This document shows, in pieces, positions 46,617 to 60,412 of a DNA stretch of 64,000 nucleotides. The notes below the pieces were generated by a model, which worked only from the letters and a program-made list of their open reading frames with translations, had not been told where the DNA came from and searched no databases. The stretch comes from Armillaria gallica. Taxonomy: Eukaryota > Basidiomycota > Agaricomycetes > Agaricales > Physalacriaceae. The stretch's first letter is position 1. Each line of letters starts with the position of its first letter. The stretch lies in contig JBANDB010000006.1 in the NCBI GenBank assembly GCA_037576215.1, positions 1,984,001-2,048,000 of the forward strand, read 5' to 3'. The translations under genes were made by a program, and so were the position numbers.

Positions 46617-49001
46617 ATGTCCAACTCAAGTTCTCCTCAGGATTCGTTCATACCTAGGCGAGAATTCATTCGTGAACAAAAGCACACTCCAAACACTTTT
46701 TCGCTACTTGCTATTGCCAGTTCCAACTGCATCAGACTCTACTCCTTTCCTCTACCAGTTATTTCACACTTTCATCGTTTTTTCGACCAGCGCTCGCTCG
46801 TTTCTGCTTTTCGCGAAGATGCCTCACATGGACTCTACGAATTCACACTTGAGGGCAAGCCATGGACGAATGCCAAAAGCGCAGTTACCGAGAGGCTTTT
46901 GATGGAAATTCTGAGCATAATATATCAGCATGGCTATTCTTTTCTATCTAGCATTGATTATGGCCGTGAAATCGATGACCGTCTCGCCATGGCCTTTTCC
47001 AAACCATCTGTTACCCCGTCACCTCGTTCTGATTCACCCTTACCTGAAGGTTCAAAGATTTCTCACTCGGACAAATCCAAGGTCAAGGTCCCCTTTGCTT
47101 TGTCCTTTCCCTCTGCTACCACTCTCCGTGTTATATGTCCCCCACTGGACACCACGCCAGCTATTCTCCAGGCCGTACGCGGCTCATGGCCTCGCGGCGT
47201 CGTTTCAGAAAGGAAAATTGGTGATCATTCTTTCGAGTTCAAATTAAAGGGCTACAAATGTACTGTTTTTCCCATTCCCTCACAATGATTACAGCAGCGG
47301 TCTGACGTTACCATTAGGGTTTCAAGAGGATACATTTGCTACCGATTCTCTCCAACATATCCTTACCCTTCTGACGTCACTTGATGCCCATTCATTCACC
47401 CTTCTCACTTCACTATCCCTGACAAATCGTTCGCGAGTCAAAGATCTCTGGATATTCACTGGCCTTACTCTTCCATCCGATGATATGATTCTCCCAGATT
47501 CACCGGTTCCATCAATTTTGAACTCTTCCCAGTCTGACGTTAAGCGTGCATTCCATAATCCTGAATCCCTCCCTCATAATTCCTCTGCTCTTCACCGGAA
47601 ACTCGCTACAGAACCCAGCGCCATTCCACGATCACCCTCACCTCTACATCATCGCACCCTCACGGACAGCCCTTATCGTCCACACGGGGGCTCTCCACTA
47701 AATCATTATCCACCTCCTGCGTCGTCTCCGGTGAGTCCTGGGCCATCTAGTGCTCTTCGAAAGCCGGCACCTCGAGCTCAGGTGCCTGTGTCCGTTCATG
47801 ACGATGCCGAAGGTGAAGGATATCGCGCAAATCTTCCTAGTACGATGCCTTCCAGTGTCGAAAATATGACCGGTGTCGGTGCATTGACGACGCCTGGGGT
47901 TTTTTACTCTACGCCGCCATTCCAGGCCGAAATGAGTCCTCGTATCTCTCCCGCAGCATCAGGATATCCTACTAGCCCTCCAATATCCGACCCCGTTTTA
48001 CGATCTAACACACCACCACATGTCTCGGCTCTTCCTCAGACACGGGATTTGTCGCCCCATCTAGAAACTCCAGCAGACACCGTTGTCAAGTCAAATTCCT
48101 CTAGTGCGGCTGGAACACCCCCGCTCTTGAGCCCTGGCGTGTTTCGAGATTCAGCATTCTCGTCTAACACAGAAATTAGCACCGAGGTCCCTATTAAATG
48201 GACGGGAAAAATTCTGGATGCAATGGCGGCCGAAACAGAGACTCCTCCCTCCGCTTCTCCCAAAATTCCAGGCGGTTGGCAGACAACTCCAATAGAAGAA
48301 AAGGACGAGGTGGCCAGTATATCCTCTGGAGTCATGCCTAAGCAGGAGCAGCCTATTCAGGATGTTCTTCATCGGGTCGCCTCGCCCGTTTACAGTGAGC
48401 CTGATGAAGAATTGCGCAAAAGCGAAGCAGGTTTGCTTGGATGCATGTCTCCGAGTCCGACGATATCTCCTAAAGGCAAAGAGAAGGACAGCAAGTCGGG
48501 TAGACAGGGATGGGTCCTGGTCAATGTAGAAGGTGGCTCCGCACCCTCGCCGATGGCCGCTCAGACCGACAGACAATTGGACGAGACTGGTTCCCAGGGA
48601 CCACGGCATGTCGCACAACAGGGCAGCAACGCCGATGGTATGACGTTGCCTATTTCAGGACAACCGACGACATCTCCAGCGGTCAAAGCTATCGCTATGA
48701 TTGATGCAGTAGAAGCAAAGCACAAACACAAAACGACGTCGGGTAAAGGGGATATAGCGTCCGAGTCTCCATCGAGGATAAAAAGGTTTTTCTCCTTATC
48801 TAGAAAAGATAGTGTGCGTGTTGTCTCTTCTTCGTATTCTGTGGACTGACGAAGGTATAGAAGAAGGCTGCCGATCACGCCGTCGAGGAAGACCAAAAGG
48901 CCAAGGAAAAGGTCGCCAAGAGGGTGGGTCTAGAGAACCGAAATCACGCAGGGACTCCGGAAGCATCAGAAACCTCACGGTGTCGAAGTATCGATGGATA
49001 A
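46617..49001 (+). CDS. Hypothetical protein with folded N-terminal part and long disordered tail
   Basis: Not recognised as a named family. The first 220 residues look folded: SLVSAFREDASHGLYEFTLE, GKPWTNAKSAVTERLLMEIL, SIIYQHGYSFLSSIDYGREI, LRVICPPLDTTPAILQAVRG, HSFEFKLKGYKWFQEDTFAT and LQHILTLLTSLDAHSFTLLT, with RSRVKDLWIFTG just after. An intron at about 47262-47319 splits KGYK|W. The remaining 500 residues are Ser/Pro-rich with many TSPP and SPSP repeats, ending in a charged helix (KKAADHAVEEDQKAKEKVAK) after a last intron near 48814-48866. The folded part resembles a membrane- or lipid-associated alpha/beta module in general look only. Confidence 0.65.
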
Positions 49002-49906
49002 CATTTTTACTCACAGATACACACTCTTCATGGATACGAGAACACTTGGACTATTGTATGTGCCTCTGTTCATTCGTTTGGGACTGCGACGTATTTGTAG
49101 AACAGGTTACACTATCATAAGTAATAACGTCTGCCCCAGCAGACTATTCAGAGTCACGACTCGCTTTGCTTTTTGCGTTATATAGTTCTTCGGTATATAC
49201 TGTTACCCGAGGGCATCTACTAGCTTTACGATTGTCATGATTTGCTACGAACACAGTGTGTAGTTTATTGTTGTAAAACGCGTCGGGTGAACGAGGAATG
49301 GTTGACGCGTCCGGTGAGCACGTGATTAAAGAAGGGATCCCGAGTCCACTACGTGAGGACTCGGCGACGACAGGTGAATGACACGGAGCCTTTGAGAAAT
49401 TGGATCCAGAACACATGTGCAGACGGAGTATACTGATATATGTTCGAGTTCCCAAAAAGAACTTGCAGCACGAACCTGACTACAAGTGGACGAGTGACAG
49501 GATGAAAATGTCACACTGCCTGAATCTGCTAGCAAGCCATCTCGATGAAGGTAGAATATCTGACATCAAGGCCCGGGCTTGTCGCTGGGAAGGGATGGGG
49601 GAGGGATTGCAAAACAAATAAGAGGCAGACAGACGGCAGGAGGTAGAGAAAGCAAAGGCCGAGGCGCCGTGACTTTTTGGTGACCTTTGAGGGAGAGTGC
49701 CAGCTCTTCAGCCACACCTGGCCGTTACCGAATTCCCATCATCCGTTTCGACCTCTTCCCCTCGTCCACTTGCCAGGCGTCGTCCAGCACCCGCTCCTCA
49801 TCGTTCCCGCCGTCGCCGCCGCCTCACCCAGCCATCCCTCGTGCCGCTGCCCCCGCCACGGCCGCTCCCTGCTCGCTGCGCCTGTATTTTCGTCAGCACA
49901 GCTCCC
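49002..49906. other. Intergenic, nothing recognised apart from a C-rich leader
   Basis: 905 bp. From 49710 on it is C/T-rich and probably the leader and promoter of the ITC1 gene. No gene-like structure is seen in 49002-49700. Confidence 0.4.
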
Positions 49907-52900
49907 ATGCCGACATGTCGACGCAAGCGGGTCGTTCTCACCCAGCCATCCGATGAACTCCTACAGTCTGTCAAGACCGACCCTGCTAGAGAAGTCTTCT
50001 ATCTGAGGCATACTGGCGAGATCTTCGAAACATACGAGTACGTGCTCGCTCCCCTATGTCGCCCTCGACCCACCCTAACCTCCTCCAAGGGCTTATGCTG
50101 CACGTATGTCCTTCTACAGACTGAAGCAGTTCCAGTGCGAGGTCACTGGAAAAAGTGGTCTCGACTATTTTCAGGCTCTCGAAAGTGAACGACAAGAAGC
50201 TCGAACATTACACGCACGATTCTCCGCGCCGCTCAAGCCAGCCATCCTGAAAGCTGTCCAATGGCGTACGTGGTCGCGTTCAAACCCATCGTAGCCTCCA
50301 AACTGACGTCCTATACAGAGGTTGTAGGACGACTTGATCATCTCGTTGAAGCAGTGTATGAACGCTTCAAGGACCGCTACTTCAAGGGAGAAAGTACGTG
50401 CCCTGGCCCTCATACCTGACTATCTTGCCAATGATCTTTCTTGTCCTCCAGGGGTACTTGTCGATCTACAAGGAACCAAGTAAAAATCTTGCTGTTTCTC
50501 TTTTCTCGTTCTTGTGTCTCATCCCCTTCGTACAGGTACTATGGTACAGTTGACACGGTCTATCCTCCAAAGTTTTATCAAGATCAGGATGCTCGCGACG
50601 CGCGCAAAGAAAACAGAGGGTCCTCGCCCAAGGCCGAATTAGACGAGCCTCATCTCATCACCGGCGACTTGAAGATACCAGCAGTAGAGGTTAACGCCCA
50701 AGACAGGCCGGAGAGGTACTTTTACTGGGTTCAAATTACCGAGCCAGAGAAGGAAAAGGCTCACGACAAGGCCAAAAATGCGAAAAAGCAAGATGAAGAT
50801 ACGGTCGGCAGTTTGATGGAAGTTACATGCCAGTTAATGAGGTACCTAAGTCACGCTGCTTTATGCGTGAATACCGAGCTAACCTCACTAGTCGAGATCG
50901 CCTTTCCTTCTCTAAATCGATACTACGTCGGTTCATCCGCGACTGCGTTGATCGTGATGCCGCGGTCGCTTCACCTTGGACCGTCAAACCTGCTATTGCC
51001 AAACGGTATGGCGTCGACTCCGTGATGCCTGAAGAGACTCGCAAAGACGTCGAGTCGATTAAGAAAGGCGAAATCGACAAACGCAAGAAAGTCTGGGAGG
51101 ATAAAGATGGACCACCTTCTAAAAGGCAGAAAAAGCTGACAGCGGCGCAGGAGGAAAGAGGTTGGTCTATGAGTCTTTACCTCTCCGTTCTGCACTGAAC
51201 TTGAACACGTTGACAGCCGAGAAACGCGAGCGCGAAGCTCGTGAGAAAGCCGAGAAACAAAGACTGGCGAAAGAGGAGGCGGAAAGAATCGCAGCGGAAA
51301 AGAAGAAGAAGAAACCGGTTCGTTATCCAACTGAAGACCTGGATGTAAGGCTAGCGGACAAGGACAAAAAGGCTGGTATGAAAGTCCAGAAACCAACACC
51401 AAGTCGCACTTCACTTCCTTTCAACGACTCTCCTAGCACCTTTGAAGCATTTTTGATGAGCTGGAACTTCTTGATTGTATATGGGTACGTTGCTCGAACA
51501 TGGCAGTTCTTTTGGAAGACTTATATGTCCACAGTCAACCACTTCATCTCTCAACCTTCACTCTGGACGAGTATGAGCATGCCATACGTCACTCCGTTGA
51601 AGACCCGCCATGCCCTTTACTAGCTGAAATACATTCTATCCTCATCTATAATCTGCGGACTGTTCCATTCCATCGACATAGTGCGGTTGTGTCACTTATC
51701 GAGGTGGAGGCCTCTAATAGTGATGATACGCTGTTGGGCCAGTCTATATCCAACCTTACAGCTGCAATGGCTGATATTGGCAACAATTGGGAAAGGGTCC
51801 CGTTACGGCATGCAGAGGGCAGACAAGGTTGGGAGGATGCACTGGTCGGTTGCTTGAAGGATGTACGTTCCTTTTTTTTTTTGATCCTGGGCGTCTTGTA
51901 CTCATACGTTGTGACAGCACGCTAATATGACTAACTTTCCTCGTCTGCGAGAAATATTGACCAAGTTATTGTTTGCACCAGAAGAGGCTAATGAGCCTTC
52001 CACGTCCTCAAATGCATCTAGCTCACGTTCGCCTGTCCCTCAGTCCTCGTTATACACTGTATCGTCATCTCCCGCCGAACGGTATCATTCTTTGCCTCCA
52101 GCGGATCGCATAGCAATTCCTGTCCTTCCTGACCAACCTTGCTGTCTCCAGCAAAGCAATACACGCTCACATGGAATCATGTGAGGAGCAGCTGACTGCT
52201 CTTCGCAAGGAAAAAATTGAAGTCAACCGTTCCAAAAAACAATTGTGAATCCTTTGACCGAAATCTCTTATTGATGATTTCTTACATCTTTTGTTGCAGT
52301 GCTGAAGAAATGAACACTCTTCTCGGAGAGACCAAAGACCATCCCATACCCGCTGATGAAGACATCTCTATGCAGGAGGCTAGTGACTCCGAAGTAGCTG
52401 CTTCTGATGCTGCATCTGACTCTCTGTCGACGTCAAAGAAAGGATCTTCCCGCCAGAAGGATCTTCGTCAGAAGATGCAAACTCAAGCAAAACAACGTGA
52501 AGCTGCACGTGCTAAGCAAGCCTCTGTCAAGCAGGCCATGGCCGAACACCGGAGACTCGACGAAGAAGTCAACAAGATCGAACGGAGACTTGAAGGCATT
52601 GAACGCGAGTTCAGGAAATTACTTGGCGGCGTTAGGGTGAAGCCGCTAGGAAGGGACAGATTTTACAACCGTATTTGGTGGTTTGACGGCTTGGGGTCGG
52701 CGTCGTTAGTGGGGAGTGGCGGCGTAGCGCAATACGGGACGGGCAGGATTTTCATTCAGGGTCCTAGCGAGACAGATATGGAGCTTTTGAGGCTCCGGCA
52801 AGTAGAAGATGATATTGATGGTCGCAGGAAAGAAGAAGAAGGAGAAGATGGTGTTCTTGGACCTGGAGAGTGGGCCGCTTACTCCGAGTTGGAAGAGGTT

Positions 52901-53243
52901 TGTGATCTCTCGTTGACCTTTATAGCACTTTCACTTACCATTGGGATCCAGCTCGACGAGTTTGTAGCATGGCTGAATCCCAAGGGCCACAGGGAAGTCG
53001 CTCTCAAGGCGGCACTCACTAAGTGGTGGATTCACATAACTTCTGGTATTAGAAAGCGAACAGCGGTCAGTGCTACAGATTATACGTGCTTTTCTATACT
53101 CATATAATTCGCAGGACGTTCAAGTCAATGCTAAACTCCCTGAAGCAAGGCGTAGCACCCGAACAAAGGCTCATGCCGGCTACGATATATCCAGAGAGCC
53201 TTACATGATGTGGACGAATCGTCGAGCAGTGAATAACTCTTAG
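49907..53243 (+). CDS. ITC1: ITC1/ACF1-type subunit of ISWI chromatin remodeller (WAC-DDT-WHIM)
   Basis: Partner of the ISWI ATPase in nucleosome spacing. The start is MPTCRRKRVVLTQPS at 49907. The WAC domain reads REVFYLRHTGEIFETYEAYA, ARMSFYRLKQFQCEVTGKSG, LDYFQALESE. Then come VLVDLQGTKYYGTVDTVYPP, ERYFYWVQI, SILRRFIRDCVDRDAAVASP and a charged coiled coil (EKREREAREKAEKQRLAKEE). The DDT-like part is LHLSTFTLDEYEHAIRHSVE with CPLLAEIHSILIYNLRT. WHIM-like parts are ALRKEKIEVNRSKKQ, a helix (DEEVNKIERRLEGIEREFRK) and VKPLGRDRFYNRIWWFDGLG. Ends MMWTNRRAVNNS (stop 53243). At 52119-52120 one C too many (attcctgtcc) breaks AILSFLTNLAVSSKAIHAHM. At least ten introns. Domain order is that of Itc1/Acf1. 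Confidence 0.9.
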
Positions 53244-53744
53244 CTATCCTCCTAGCTGTGATTTCTTATCGTGTCGTTTCCGCACGAACTCTTGCATCTG
53301 TGTTCCAGACCATCACTTGATTATTATAGACATCGCGACCGTTCACTTGCAACATTGCAATTACTTCCAGTATCTCTGTTATTGACTCTTGCCTACACTA
53401 AATTACTTCGTGCCACAGTTATTTAACATATGGTGTATAAAAAAGTATATAGGAGCACACGTTGCCAGTGTTGTAACCAAATTTAGACAGGCCTCATAAC
53501 GCACTCTTTTCGTGAACCCTGTCACGTTCCCCCCCAAATAGCTATTCGCATGTTTATGCTCCGGGTTCTGTGCACATGCAGGCTGCTTCACTACTGACAG
53601 AAGCCGAAGATGTCATCCCAGTCCGATCCAGATAGCGAACCTTCCGGGCACGCTGATAGGGAGCGGAATTGGATATCGATAAGCACCGGCTGATATCTCT
53701 CACTCAGTTTTCTCGGCCACCTTGGGAGCAAAAAACAACTCTGG
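53244..53744. promoter_or_regulatory. Intergenic, upstream of the AVT transporter
   Basis: 501 bp with a C7 run near 53530. No coding signal or known site was found. Confidence 0.35.
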
Positions 53745-56035
53745 ATGTCTCTGCCAACCACTGGATTTGTCTTTGGGTCTGCTTCGAGTGCTAGTGCTCA
53801 GAGTGTACGGGATGTCATTGCTTCTTGTACGCGGTTACTCAAAAAATACCTTGTGATACTAACTCTTTCCAGACCGTCGAGCACAATTTTTAGTTGTAGA
53901 ATCGACCTTGCCGTCTTCTCCGGATCTTACGGACTCCTTTGACGAAGAGTCGGGCAGTATTTTCGAGGAGGACGAGTCGGATGCCGACTCATTCACGCCA
54001 GCACAACGTCAAGACGATGACTTTGTTGGTCAGTTCGAATGGGACTCATTGAACCCCGGGTCGGCCTCTCCTAGGACGCCGCCATCAGCACTTTTCCTTC
54101 CTTCATCTCCTCGGAGTACATTCCTTAACTCCCCTGTGAACGTATCTCCACCACCCCGAGCGGATGAAGAGACACCACTGCTCCGTAGGGTATCCTTCTC
54201 AGCTGGAACCTATCCTCGCCGCCCCATTCCTCGTCCTGACTATCTGGCCTCTCCGAATGCTATTGAAGAAGTACCAAGGCGGCCTGTGGCTCGTCGGCCT
54301 TCGAAAGCTTCAGTCTCTTCTGCCTCCCCAAAATACAAGTTTGGAGGGGCAAGTACCTTCGGTCAAACTGTATGGATACCGAGCTCCAGTGTATCTCCCA
54401 TAGCTGAAAAGATTGCCCTTTCAGCTCTTTAATTCCATAGCTATTCTATTGGGGATTGGAATGCTCTCGACCCCTCTAGCCTTCGCCTACGCTGGGTGGA
54501 TACTTGGGACTATACTCATTGGTTTTTATGGATTCGTTAGCTGTTACACGTACGTCTGTACTGCCCATTCGTTCGCCTGAACTGACGGTCAAAGCATAGA
54601 GCGAAAATTTTGGCACAAATAATCAGGTCTGATCCCCGGCTGAGGTCCTATACCGATATTGGACGGAAAGCCTTTGGTCCACGCTCCACGGGCATAATCA
54701 GTGCTATCTTTTGTCTCGAGTTATTCTCTGTCAGGTGCGTACATCAGCTTCAACTACTGGTGCTATTTTTTTATTAAGCATTCATACAGCGTGATTCTCG
54801 TGACGCTGTACGCAGATTCTTTGCATGCAATCATACCCTACTACTCATCAAACACATATAAATTATGGGGTTTATTAATGTAGGCCTGTCAGTAGTCAAA
54901 CCAACCTTGGGCTGACCACAGCGCTTCGCTGAACAACAGATTAATACCCACCGTTTTCCTACCGTTATCCCTGCTCTCATATACCTCCATTTTGGGCATT
55001 GTATCAACTATTCTGATGATAGCTGTGATTCTCATTGACGGCGCTACCAAAAAAGATCAGCCCGGAAGCTTGTGGTCCCCAGCCGAGACGTCTTTAGGCA
55101 TTGAGAGCTGGAGGCACCTTGGGATAGCATATGGATTATTTATGGCTGGAGTACGTCGTCTTCCTTTATGTTCAACGGATGTCTGAGCGAACCGTGCAGT
55201 TTTCTGGTCATGCTGTTATTCCGTCCCTCGTTCGCGACATGGAAGATCCCTCAGAGTTCGATAAAATGATCACCTGGGCGTTTGTGGGTCTCATCAACAT
55301 CAACATCTTATCATAATCTCACCTTTATATGGATTCCCAGGTCGTCGCAACACTAATCTATGGACTAATTGGATACGCAGGATATGTCATGTTTGGGATA
55401 TCAGTCAGCGAAGAGGTAAGTATCAGACGTCATTGTTCCCGTGCCATCGACCTAACGTACTTTACCCAGATTAGCATGGATCTGCTTAGGACACCTGGGT
55501 ACAATCCAGTGTTAAATCAAGCTTGCCTCTGGATGTTGGTTATAAGCCCAATGTAAGTGATCATAGCGCACTAGGTGTGTGTGTGCTTACGAAGTATTTT
55601 ATACAGGTCTAAATTTGCCTTGGCCACTCAGCCGGTAAGCGCTTTTCTAACTGATCGCACCGTATCCTGATCATCCGCCAGCTCAACGCCACAATAGAGA
55701 TTCTACTCGGGATCGATCTGCCACCAGCAACACACGAAGATGTTGCCAAAAGGCTTGCTGAACCATCACATGGTACATCAAAGAAACGCATATTGGGCAT
55801 GATCCAGCGAGTAGCTCTCACTCTACTCTCTGTGGGCGTTTCTGTTCTCGTACCCGACTTCAGCGCCGTGATGGCATTTCTAGGCTCGTTTTCGGCTTTC
55901 CTGATAGTCGTGATTGGACCCATTGGTGCTCACATAGCTATAAAAGGTTCTTGCAGCGTATTCGATGCGATTGCTGTAGGTCTGGCTGTAGTGATGGCTG
56001 TTTGGGGAACGGCAGCAGCATTCTTATCTGCTTGA
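53745..56035 (+). CDS. Vacuolar amino acid transporter, AVT1-like
   Basis: Member of the amino acid/auxin permease family (AAAP); yeast Avt1 moves neutral amino acids into the vacuole using the proton gradient. The cytosolic N-tail of about 200 residues is acidic and Ser/Pro-rich, with a di-leucine-type signal DEETPLLRR that fits vacuolar sorting. Membrane segments follow: FGQTLFNSIAILLGIGMLST (family hallmark), PLAFAYAGWILGTILIGFYG, ISAIFCLELFSVSVILVTLY, LPLSLLSYTSILGIVSTILM, YGLFMAGFSGHAVIPSLVRD, VVATLIYGLIGYAGYVMFGI, ACLWMLVISPMSKFALATQP, RVALTLLSVGVSVLVPDFSA and a last pair ending VWGTAAAFLSA. About eleven segments, nine or more introns, all in frame. Confidence 0.9.
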
Positions 56036-56242
56036 ACTTTGTCATACCCTACATATCCTAAGTCGTATATGATGGACAATGACTTAGATAGCACTACAAG
56101 ATATCTCATAGAGAAGTAGTTTCTACAACAATACGCAGAAAGAAATCCTAATGGTCTCTGCGTCAAGCTTTTGCCGAGTGAGATATGACCTTGATGAGCT
56201 CTAAGAACCCATGACTATCGGAGAAAGATGATTAAAAAATTA

Positions 56243-57082
56243 TCACGTACGAGGTAGCTTGATGTTTTCTTGGACAACTGTAGCCTCGATCTGATTGTCT
56301 GGATTTGGGGGGATATTGACGACAGTACCAGATTCGTCGACCGACCAGCCCAGGTTTTCAACATAGGCTTGTAGCTCGGACCCTAAAACTCAGTCAGACA
56401 TCCGCAAAGGAGGCACTAAAGCAAGCTTACCCTCCAGATCGAGATACTGCCCCAGCCGCTCGGTTCCTATCCTCGTGAAGGTCGCCTTGACCGCACGCAC
56501 AGCTACTTCCCTGACAGCATCGTCAAAGCCGACGTACTCCACGGTGTAGTTGTCCCGGAGGTTTTCAAGTTCGTTCGAGTGGTATACGGCCCAGAACTTG
56601 GGGAACCGACAGCGGTCCAGGAGTTCATGGAGCCCTTGTATGATGGGAAGGAGAGCAGGGAGCGGGTCGGGCTCATCGAGGGTGGCATTAATGGGCTTGT
56701 CTTCGAGAAGAGACATGCAGAGGTTGAAGTCTGGTAGAGGGGACGCCGTGAGGGATTTCATGAGGATGTTAATGATAACATCTGGGTTGTACAGGTCCGG
56801 GTTGAATTGGTACCTTGGCGAGTAAGCTAAAACAGAAGAATGAAGACATGGAGACAGGACCTACAGCTTGAGGATAGCCAAATTTGCCAAGCAGTCGTAC
56901 TCCTGATTTCTGATCTGTTGGTAGAGGTAGTCCTCGAGAATGGTGACATTGGATGGGTTGTACCGGTCTTGTAACACGGTCAGCACCCAGTATTAATAGA
57001 GAAAATACGACGCACCAACTCCAGATACCAGGTAATCAATGTTTTCTGGGCGCGTCGGGGGCGATATCCAAGCTGAAGCCAT
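56243..57082 (-). CDS. Eukaryotic translation initiation factor 3 subunit K
   Basis: eIF3k, a non-core subunit of eIF3. The start at 57082 gives MASAWISPPTRPENIDYLVS, then YNPSNVTILEDYLYQQIRNQ, EYDCLANLAILKL, QFNPDLYNPDVIINILMKSL, LPALLPIIQGLHELLDRCRF, PKFWAVYHSNELENLRDNYT, VEYVGFDDAVREVAVRAVKA, FTRIGTERLGQYLDLEGSEL, QAYVENLGWSVDESGTVVNI, ending NIKLPRT at 56243. This covers the HAM and winged-helix (PCI-like) fold with the typical length of about 235 residues. Frame intact. Diverges from WDR5 across 110 bp. S. cerevisiae lacks this subunit, so its presence fits a filamentous fungus. Confidence 0.92.
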
Positions 57083-57192
57083 TGTATGCGTTGAAGCAAA
57101 GTAGAAACTTTTCCAGCTTGAGCCACGTGCTTCAACTTTTTTCGTCGAAGTTTGAATTTCCAATAATTAACGTTAACAGCCACCCACCACTA
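57083..57192. promoter_or_regulatory. 110-bp bidirectional promoter gap, eIF3k / WDR5
   Basis: Two opposed start codons at 57082 and 57193. The gap contains the run ttttttcg near 57138. Shared promoter use is inferred from the spacing. Confidence 0.45.
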
Positions 57193-58552
57193 ATGAAAGA
57201 CGAATCTCTCTCTTCTGCGTCCAGCTCCCAGCAGCCAGCTCTTTTCTATCCTCATCTGTCACTGAACGGACACGCAAAGTCTATTTCATCTCTCAAGTTT
57301 AGTCCTGATGGGTCAATCCTAGCTTCGTCGGGTATGCCCATCGAGCCATCTCTTGTCTTGTAACTTTACAAAATATCGTGAAGGACAGGCGCCGACAGGG
57401 TCATTAAGCTGTGGGATGCATACACGGGAGAAATCTTGCGCACGCTCTTTGGCCATGACCAAGGTATCTCCGACATTGCTTGGTCGCACGATGGCGAATT
57501 TCTAGCATCCGCATCTGATGACAAGACCATAAAAATATGGAGCATGGATCAGGTGCGCCTTTGCATTTTGCAGATATCCAGTGTTCTCTCTTACTCTCTT
57601 GAGCTAGGGTGTAGAAGTCAAGACTCTGACTGGCCATACAAATTTCGTCTTTGCTGTCAACTACAATCCTCATTCCAATCTTCTCGTGTCCGGTGGATTT
57701 GATGAAACCGTTCGCGTCTGGGACGTTGCTAGAGGTGCCTCTATACTGCTATGGAGTGTTGAGGCGCACTGACAGCTCTCTAGGAACATGTATGAAGGTT
57801 CTCCCGGCACACTCAGATCCTGTCACCTCTGTTAGCTTCAACCATGACGGGACCTTGATTGTTTCTTGCGCCATGGACGGTCTCATGTCGGTGCTTTGGC
57901 TCGTTTGTTCTTCCAGTGATATTAACCTCATACAGACGCATATGGGACGTTGATTCTGGCCAGTGCCTAAAGACATTGGTTGATGATGATAATCCAATAT
58001 GGTGCGTCAATCTCGTTTAAACCTTTTGAGGCGTTTTTGACGCTCGCCAGCTCTCATGTTGAATTTTCTCCCAACTCCAAATTTGTTCTTGTGTCAACTC
58101 AAGATTCGACTATACGGCTATGGAATTACCAGACGTCTCGTTGTGTGAAAACATATTCCGGCCACGTCAACAGAACATACTGTCTGTTTTCGTGTTTTAG
58201 TCGTACCAAGCACAAATACATTGTCAGCGGAAGTGAAGATCACAAGGCATATATTTGGGATCTGCAAACGCGACAGGTCTTGCAAACCCTAGAAGGACAT
58301 CGAGGTGAGTCGGACGCATCTGCGTGTCTGCCATTGTAACTCAACTTTTGCTTACTCTAGACGTCGTACTTGCCGTAGCCGTACGTGATACAACTTCCCC
58401 GCCAAATGCAGTCGTTGACTTTGACTTTTTCACTTACATTGTAGGTACATCCCACAAGAGACATAATCGCAACTTCGTCCATGGAGAAGGACTTGGCTAT
58501 TAGACTTTGGTTTCGAAAAGACGAAGATGCTGAGACGAGTGAATCTCAATGA
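57193..58552 (+). CDS. SWD3: WD40 protein WDR5 / Swd3 (COMPASS histone H3K4 methyltransferase subunit)
   Basis: Seven-bladed WD40 propeller that presents Set1 and the H3 tail in COMPASS. The start is [20 protein letters not shown] at 57193. Blades read [201 protein letters not shown] and [20 protein letters not shown]. It ends [10 protein letters not shown] at 58552. KTYSGHxNxxYC and [17 protein letters not shown] are WDR5 signatures. Frame clean through eight introns. Its stop lies 82 bp from the polyubiquitin stop. Confidence 0.92.
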
Positions 58553-58634
58553 TGAAACTTCATATAAATGTAGTAGTCGTATAAGTCTGTGTACAAAAAT
58601 GCGCTATTAATCTACATCAATCTCTTCCATTGAA

Positions 58635-60412
<1,778 letters not shown>

